This document shows, one piece after another, positions 58,255 through 64,000 of a stretch of 64,000 bases of DNA; the stretch's first letter is position 1; every line of letters begins with the position of its first letter. Under the pieces are notes generated by a model, which was not told where the DNA came from, searched no databases, and saw nothing but the letters and a program-made list of their open reading frames with translations. A program made the position numbers and the translations under genes. This DNA is from Pseudopithomyces maydicus (lineage: Eukaryota; Ascomycota; Dothideomycetes; Pleosporales; Didymosphaeriaceae): the NCBI GenBank assembly GCA_026873275.1, contig JANTUC010000003.1:372001-436000 (forward strand), in the 5' to 3' direction.

Positions 58255-59984
58255 CTACCGTGAGGTCTCGGTAACCTCCTCCGTAGCTCGCCTTGTTAGC
58301 TCGTTCTCCAATTCTTCGCGTTCTTCAATTGTTAACTCGCTCTTTGCTTTTCCTATCTTGACCCCCACGAACATAATCAACAACCCTGCTCCGGCAAGGG
58401 CAACCGACATTTGGAAGGCCACTTTATAGCTCTGTCGTTGCCCACGATCTGCTGTCTGTGTAACAGCAAGATCTGCAAAGCCGAGGAAAAATGATATACC
58501 AAGGAATAGAATGGAGTTGATGAAGGCGCCAGCAAGACCCTGCCTCGAACGTGGCATGGAAGTTGTAATGAATATGTTCGAGACGTTGTAGGTCACGTCG
58601 ATACCGAGAGTTGAACATATCATCGCTGGAAAGATATAGGCCCAATAGTTGGGATCTTCTGGAAGAATAGCGAACAAAAGAACAGCTACGACGTACGATG
58701 TGCCACTGATCAGAAGTAGACTGCACATATTAACTTTGGAATTTTGGAACAGGTACCGATGAGAAGTCTTACATTCTACCCGGCAATATGTGTAACACAA
58801 AACCGCCGATGGTTGCCAGAATAAGCCCACCAATGCACATGGGAGCGAACCAAGCACTGGTCAACAGAGGGCTTGCGCCAAGGACTTCTTCGATACTGAG
58901 ACGCTATTAGCCAGTGTACACCAAATCTAGAAAATGGTCATGGCTTACTAGAAACTAGCGTAAAACAAGAAGATGCCGAAGACTCCATACTGGAAGAATA
59001 GAGCAATCGTAAGGGCTTTCATGCCCTTCACATTAAACATGTCACCCGGAATCAGTGGCTGGTCAACAACCCATCCTTCGAGATAGATGAATGCACCCAC
59101 AAACAGCCATCCCAGCACAAAAGTGACCGGGATATATGGTGTTGCCCAGCCATTGGGTGCATGCGATCCATCTGTTATAGCAAAGACAAGAAGGATGAGA
59201 CCTGGCACGATCATACATGTACCCCACCAATCCATCTTCGGAGGAATTTTGTGAACTTCCATCGTATTCCGTGGGATGCAGAGAAACGATGCAGCAGCGA
59301 CGATGGCTAGCATTATGGTGCCGAAGTAGAAGTACCAAGCCCAGGTCAGGATCTGGGCGGCGAGACCGGCGAAGAATATTCCTGCGAAGAATCCGACTGG
59401 GGCGAAGGCTCCGTACAGACTGAATACGAGATTTTTGCGTGGACCGGGCCGGTACTGGGGATGTGTCAGATAGACATGATGGAGGTTATAACTGATACAC
59501 TTACAATGCTGCCTAGAAGCATGATTCCGGAAGGTAAGAACGCTGCTGGCCCAAACCCTTGCAGCGCTCGACAGAAGATGAGCATGATGTAGTTTTGGCT
59601 GAAACCTGCGATCAAGGACCAAACCACAAACCACGCAAGGCCAACCGAAAACACCAGGTATCCACCAAAGATATCAGCAAGGCGTCCGGCGGGTAGAAGG
59701 AATGCGCCGGTCACTAAAGAGAAAACACTTGCTGGCCATGTCTCTGCCTGCGGTGGTATATGAAGTGCTCCGGACAAGGCTGGGAGTAGGACGTTGAATC
59801 CGGAGACGAAGTACTCAGCAACGAACATTGACCCCAGAAGAGAGAAGCAAAATCCCAGTTCCACCCATATTGAACTGAATGCGTCTGGTCGTTCTCGTCC
59901 AAGTCTTTCGATCTCAGAGGGTGTATATGATCCTTTAGACGGCGGAGTAGGTCGTGCGGTCTCTACTTCTTCAAGAGGTGCCAT
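58255..59984 (-). CDS. MFS transporter, DHA2-like (14-TM type)
   Basis: A plasma- or vacuolar-membrane proton antiporter of the drug:H+ group. Exons 59984-59505, 59454-58949, 58895-58773 and 58720-58255 join in phase to 524 residues. After a hydrophilic N-terminus come many membrane segments. Motif A-like GRLADIFGG and motif C-like GPAAFLPSGIMLLGS are visible, then YRPGPRKNLVFSLYGA and APVGFFAGIFFAG. The C-terminal tail is acidic and basic mixed (TIEEREELENELTRR). The substrate is unknown. It is divergent from a Zn2Cys6 regulator across a 617-bp gap, which suggests local control. Confidence 0.9.
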
Positions 59985-60601
59985 GGTGAGAACTCACCAA
60001 TATCGAAAGGAGCACAAGAGTTGCAATTTCCAATTGTTAAACAAGTATGACGAAATCAAATAGAGCAGTTCCTCTGCTATTTTATACAGTCTAATCTCTC
60101 TGAATGCTTTTGAATCAGCATTGAGCACGGTTCCGGACACCGTGAAGCCCGTGAGAACCGCATGGCGGAATAACTCCCCTTAGATTTCTCAGCCAAACTG
60201 GTGTTTTCTGTGACGTCCACAACATTGCGGTCGCCATGTGGATCTGGATGGCGAACGATGAGGCTTGGCTGCCATTTACAGCTAGCGTGATGATTGTGTG
60301 GTGTAAAGGTTAGAAGGCTTGTATCAAAAAGGAAAAGGTGGATGCTGATGTAATGAACGCACAGTGACGTGAATGGCCAATGTAGTCGCGACTGTGCACG
60401 TGCTCCACCACGCCTCCCGTACGTTACCCGGCACCAAGACCGAGTTTTCGCATCGGCCTTCTGACATCTAGGTCATGCCTAAGCTCACCGGCCGTGAGTC
60501 ACTTTGCTGGTATAATCATCTGCCATCCGCATGCTGCGGGCGTTGCTAGCGAGTAGCTTTATTGAGAAAGAGCTTGACATACCCCGCATGTCCCTTACCT
60601 A
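59985..60601. promoter_or_regulatory. divergent promoter of the MFS transporter and Zn2Cys6 factor
   Basis: Shared upstream region. It contains CGG/CCG half-sites, including a dyad at 60484-60498 and a CGG-x-CCGG-like string at about 60129. Confidence 0.55.
60484..60498. promoter_or_regulatory. candidate Zn2Cys6 binding dyad
   Basis: CTCACCGGCCGTGAG has complementary outer arms CTCAC and GTGAG around CGGCC. Zn2Cys6 dimers bind paired CGG triplets. It lies 104 bp before the regulator's start codon. Use by this regulator is a guess. Confidence 0.4.
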
Positions 60602-62295
60602 ATGCTACCACCCGACCTAAATCTGCCGACAAAAGCCTGCCACAATTGTAGGAAACGTCGTTGGAAGTGCGATCGGTCACTTCCGGTTTGTCACAAATGT
60701 CTGTCTTCTGGAACCGAGTGCCTTGGCTATGGCAAGCTTTTCGTATGGAACCAGGGCGTAGCGAGCCGCGGCAAGATGATGGGGAAAACGTGGGAAGACC
60801 AGATGAAAACCAAAAAACCGATTGCGCCAGTACAGAGCACATTTACAACGGAAAACGACCAAAAGGACCATCGATTTGGCCAAAATGAAACGCTGGCCGA
60901 AAGCACCGGTGAAATCGAAGAAATTCCCCAACAGGCAACCGGCATGACACTACAAACCACGCTGGTCGACCCGATCTATCAAGACTTGAGTCCAAACTCA
61001 CGATACTATCTTTATCATTACGTTACCCAGATATGCATGGACCTAGTCATATACGATGGAGGGCCCGGACATAATCCATTTCGTGATCTCGTCCCTGCAA
61101 CAACAGCGTTCCCCACGCTGCTGCATATAATCTTAGCAGGTTCTGCCCATCACGTTTTCAACATCTCACGGGATCCCATTACTCCATCCTCTTATCAACC
61201 GGAGAAGAGTCCATGTCTCGTACAGTACTATCAGACTGTAAGTAGATTTGGCGGGCCTATGAAGACATCATATGCAGACGCCCTTCTCGCAAAGCAGCAA
61301 GCTCTATCACTGATGGGACAGTCCGTTTCTTCGGTCACACCCGCAAATGTCGACGTAATCCTAGCTGCTATCTTGATGTTTATAAATTACGACCTGATCG
61401 AATCAGGTCAAGACAAGTGGAGGGTGCATATCGAAGGTGCTCGACAGTTGATCGAACTCCTGGACAGACCTCCATACTTACAGCAGCCCATCAGCAAGCT
61501 GCGTCTGACCGTTCTGTCAGATTTTCTCGTTTTCTTCGTTATCGGATCTACTTTCACTTTCTCGACATCGCGCGTGCTCATACCGGAGTCAATTGAATTG
61601 GACCCCATACTGAAATACGCCGAGACAAACAACTACCTCTCTTTACCAGGTCCGCTTCTGAGAATCATGGTGGAGTCTTTTAAGCTCGAAGATACGCGCG
61701 AAGATGCTTCAGATGACATCGCGCTCGAAATTCAAGACCAGATTGGCGTGCTCCTCAAAGCTGCCCTAGACTTTGATCCAACGGTGGGCGAAAGTCTCCG
61801 TATCCTTCTTTGGAACTTACTGACTCGATGTAGGTCTGGTCCTGTAGTTTCCAGCCTGCCGGTCCAACCGATAATCTCGATCACCGAATGCACATCGCAG
61901 CAGCGCATCGTGCCGCCGTATGCATATACCTCGCTCGAGCTCTGCCTTACACCAACCCACTCATCGACCCCAGTAGTGGATGTGCACTTCTCAGTCTGAC
62001 CGAACTTTCCGATGACATTCTGCAGCACGTTTCATATTTCAGGCCAGGCGATACACTCTACAAATCAATCAGTTGGCCACTTTTCCTAGCTGGCGCCGAA
62101 TGCGAGGGTCTCGCTCGTCGCGTTTGGATCATGGACAAACTGGACGAATTTTACAACTTGCTTTACTGGGGCTATGTTCACACAGCGAAGAAGATTTTGG
62201 AGATTATCTGGAGCTGCAAAGACAAATACGGTGCCAATAATTCCTGTTGGATTAGTGATATCAAAGAGCTAGGATATGAAATTCTGATCGCGTAA
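60602..62295 (+). CDS. Zn2Cys6 transcription factor
   Basis: A fungal binuclear-cluster regulator. Exons 60602-61783 and 61834-62295 give 547 residues. The cluster ACHNCRKRRWKCDRSLPVC...C follows C-x2-C-x6-C-x6-C-x2-C-x6-C exactly, at residues about 13-40. The long remainder is the alpha-helical fungal-specific regulatory domain (YYLYHYVTQICMDLV, HIEGARQLIELL, IAAAHRAAVCIYLARALPY). The 50-nt intron has GTGGGC donor, CTGAC branch-like site and TAG acceptor; removing it joins FDPT to VWSCSFQPAG and avoids the stop at 61997. Likely local regulator of the divergent transporter (inference from arrangement). Confidence 0.9.
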
Positions 62296-63821
62296 AAGTG
62301 TAGCAAGTTGCGCCGAGGAAGATGTTCACGCTTCTCAGATCCCGCAACTATTAGTACTCACTACAAATATTGCAGTGGAGCAGGATGAAGACACTTCACG
62401 GTCGTCGGTAAATGCAGATCGACAGAAAACCGCGCAGATGTTTCAAATAATCAGGCCAACACTCTCTTCTCCCAGAATACGTCAGTAGATTTTCCTATGA
62501 AGGAAATATGAAAATCAGTTCGGGAGACGATGCGGTCTGAGCGCCTGTCACAACTATTGGATATTCACGTGACACGCACGATCCTCTGTTCCGGCGTTTC
62601 GGGTTCCACCTTGGATCTGCAATGCCTTATCGACAAGGCCGGCATTTTTCGTCGGCATTAGCGTCACTTCACTTTTCTTCTATGGTCGATACAGAGTCTC
62701 TCTTGGTATTGTTTTATACCTATGGACTCCTTGAGGCTTGTTTCCTGCATCGTATAGCTGTTTCCAGTGCCAAGTGTATCATCCATATTTCAGAATCCTC
62801 GGTAGACTTTGAGGACTGTCAGGCCACTGCTGCCAATGAACCACTCATGCTTTGCAGCCTGAAACAACACACCGAGTGGAGTGCCTGAGATGTTCACGCC
62901 AACGCATCAGCCACGTTGAGCGCGATAACACCACACTGCCAACTAATAACATTTCTTGGGCAAGGAATTGGACTACGGGAAAGATTACGATCAACTGTAA
63001 AACTCTAAAGAGGTCCTGAGATCAAGAGACGAATATGTGCTCGGATGCGATGATGTCTGGGCACGTGATTGGCTTAGCCCAAACGAGACGTCCCTGCCGA
63101 GGCGCTGCGCCTCATCCCCTAACAGCACTTGAGTCTGTGACAATGCAAGACAACCCAGCATCGCGTTCTTTTGACAGCTCATAAACATTTACGAGAAAAC
63201 AATCTCATTCGTAGCGAAATCCCGATGAAACCTTGATGTTGGGTCACGCGGGCTCAACAGCCTGTATTCGTTCTCGCTTCCACATTCGTGGCATCGCAAC
63301 CGCACTTCCTACGAGACGGGCAATATGCACGCACTGGCACTTCTCCTTTCAGTGAGCGCCGCGGGCGCCTTTGTGCCTAATCAGGTTCTCCTTAGAACAT
63401 ATGAACTTGAAGGGGATGGGCCTAGCCGTCACATCTTGAAACAGCAAGTTCCGCTAAATTTAGCGTATATGTGAGGCCCTTTCGCTCTCTGGTCCAGCAT
63501 ACCATGTCACAGATCTCCCACACTACCGCCCAATTCCTTGTATTTATGTTTCTTTCTACCTGTCTTGGTACATCCTTAGATGAGAGGCACAAAGGCGAGT
63601 CAATAGCATGGTCGTGGCTGGTGAGACACCCGCGTGGCCCACGGTTTATCGCGTAGGGTATCGAGCGCTCTACCAGACCTATAAACACTGTTGGGACCGT
63701 TTCTTTTGAGATCGTAGAAGTTTTTTGGCTGTGTGTCGCAGTGTGTTTTTATTTATTCGTGCTCCGGGTCGTCCCATACCACACTCCTTAATACTATTAA
63801 TTTTCTCTCTACGCACCCATC
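62296..63821. other. intergenic, 1.5 kb
   Basis: No firm gene. A 49-codon frame at 63325-63474 begins MHALALLLSVSAAGAF, which looks like a signal peptide, but it ends soon after (see separate entry). Confidence 0.45.
63325..63474 (+). CDS. short ORF with signal-peptide-like start
   Basis: 49 residues: a hydrophobic N-terminus ending in AGA-F, then FVPNQVLLRTYELEGDGPSR and a short polar end. It could be a small secreted peptide, the first exon of a longer gene, or chance. No splice partner was identified. Confidence 0.25.
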   Translation: MHALALLLSVSAAGAFVPNQVLLRTYELEGDGPSRHILKQQVPLNLAYM

Positions 63822-64000
63822 ATGCATTATTCAACCTTCTTACAGACTCTTTTACTATCCGCTCCTTTCGTACACAACACATTTGCGCAAGATAATCTTC
63901 CGCTAAGCGATCTTAGCGACCCGACAAAACGCGCACAATTCGCACTTTCATCACTGCAGATCTGGTATGACGCAGGCAGTGGTTTATATAGCACGACCGG
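63822..64000 (+). CDS. secreted glycoside hydrolase, GH76-like, N-terminal part
   Basis: Start of a gene cut by the window end. The first ~22 residues (MHYSTFLQTLLLSAPFVHNT) form a signal peptide ending near FAQ. The mature start contains ALSSLQIWYDAGSGLYSTTG, which resembles the opening of fungal GH76 alpha-1,6-mannanase-like enzymes. These act on the cell wall or on mannans. Only about 60 residues are visible, so the family call is tentative. Confidence 0.6.
   Translation, partial: MHYSTFLQTLLLSAPFVHNTFAQDNLPLSDLSDPTKRAQFALSSLQIWYDAGSGLYSTT

Noticed and set aside
1..64000. CRISPR arrays, rRNA or tRNA genes
   Set aside because: No spaced direct-repeat array and no recognisable rRNA or tRNA sequence was found by eye; a covariance-model scan would be needed to exclude tRNAs fully.

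Overview
The window is nuclear DNA of a filamentous ascomycete (Pezizomycotina, probably a dothideomycete; the class is inferred). The evidence is short GT-AG introns of about 50-75 nt in most genes, a single-chain TrpG-TrpC-TrpF enzyme, a Ste2-type pheromone receptor, a Zn2Cys6 regulator and typical fungal housekeeping genes. Most of the window is ordinary core genome, with a few accessory stretches.

Layout. 1-4.4 kb: an unrecognised ORF, an epoxide-hydrolase-like gene (-) and a coiled-coil protein (+). 4.46-8.36 kb: Argonaute A (-). 9.2-18.75 kb: mitochondrial carrier (-), GT8 glycogenin-like enzyme (+), Arf6 (+), SGF29 (-) and phosphomannose isomerase (+). 20.0-28.2 kb: Argonaute B (+) and Argonaute C (+). 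29.0-34.7 kb: Nup192 (-), divergent from trpC (+, 35.1-37.4 kb). 37.9-42.3 kb: a BRCT/WGR-like protein (+) and a Yox1-like homeodomain factor (-). 42.3-45.2 kb: no gene seen. 45.2-53.0 kb: NmrA-like protein, two small unknown proteins, a broken GNAT acetyltransferase and Erv41. 53.5-60 kb: tandem-BRCT protein (-), Ste2 receptor (+) and an MFS transporter (-). 60.6-64 kb: a Zn2Cys6 factor divergent from the transporter, then the start of a GH76-like secreted enzyme cut by the window end.

The most unusual content is the three-Argonaute neighbourhood. All three proteins keep the PIWI catalytic residues. Argonautes A and C carry an exact CCHC zinc knuckle (C-x2-C-x4-H-x4-C) and a basic module in front of the N domain; B lacks it. 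The genes lie in tracts that read as AT-richer than the core genes between them. Five copies of a ~55-bp repeat with a central palindrome sit next to the Argonaute genes and nowhere else that I found.

A quality point affects much of the annotation. At least 13 conserved-gene reading frames break by one base exactly at a run of 5-6 G or C, and each is repaired by one more G or C. This pattern looks like homopolymer under-calling in the assembly rather than decay, so those genes are called as intact CDS with a note. The GNAT gene (nonsense codon plus a shift outside a G/C run) is the best candidate for a real pseudogene.
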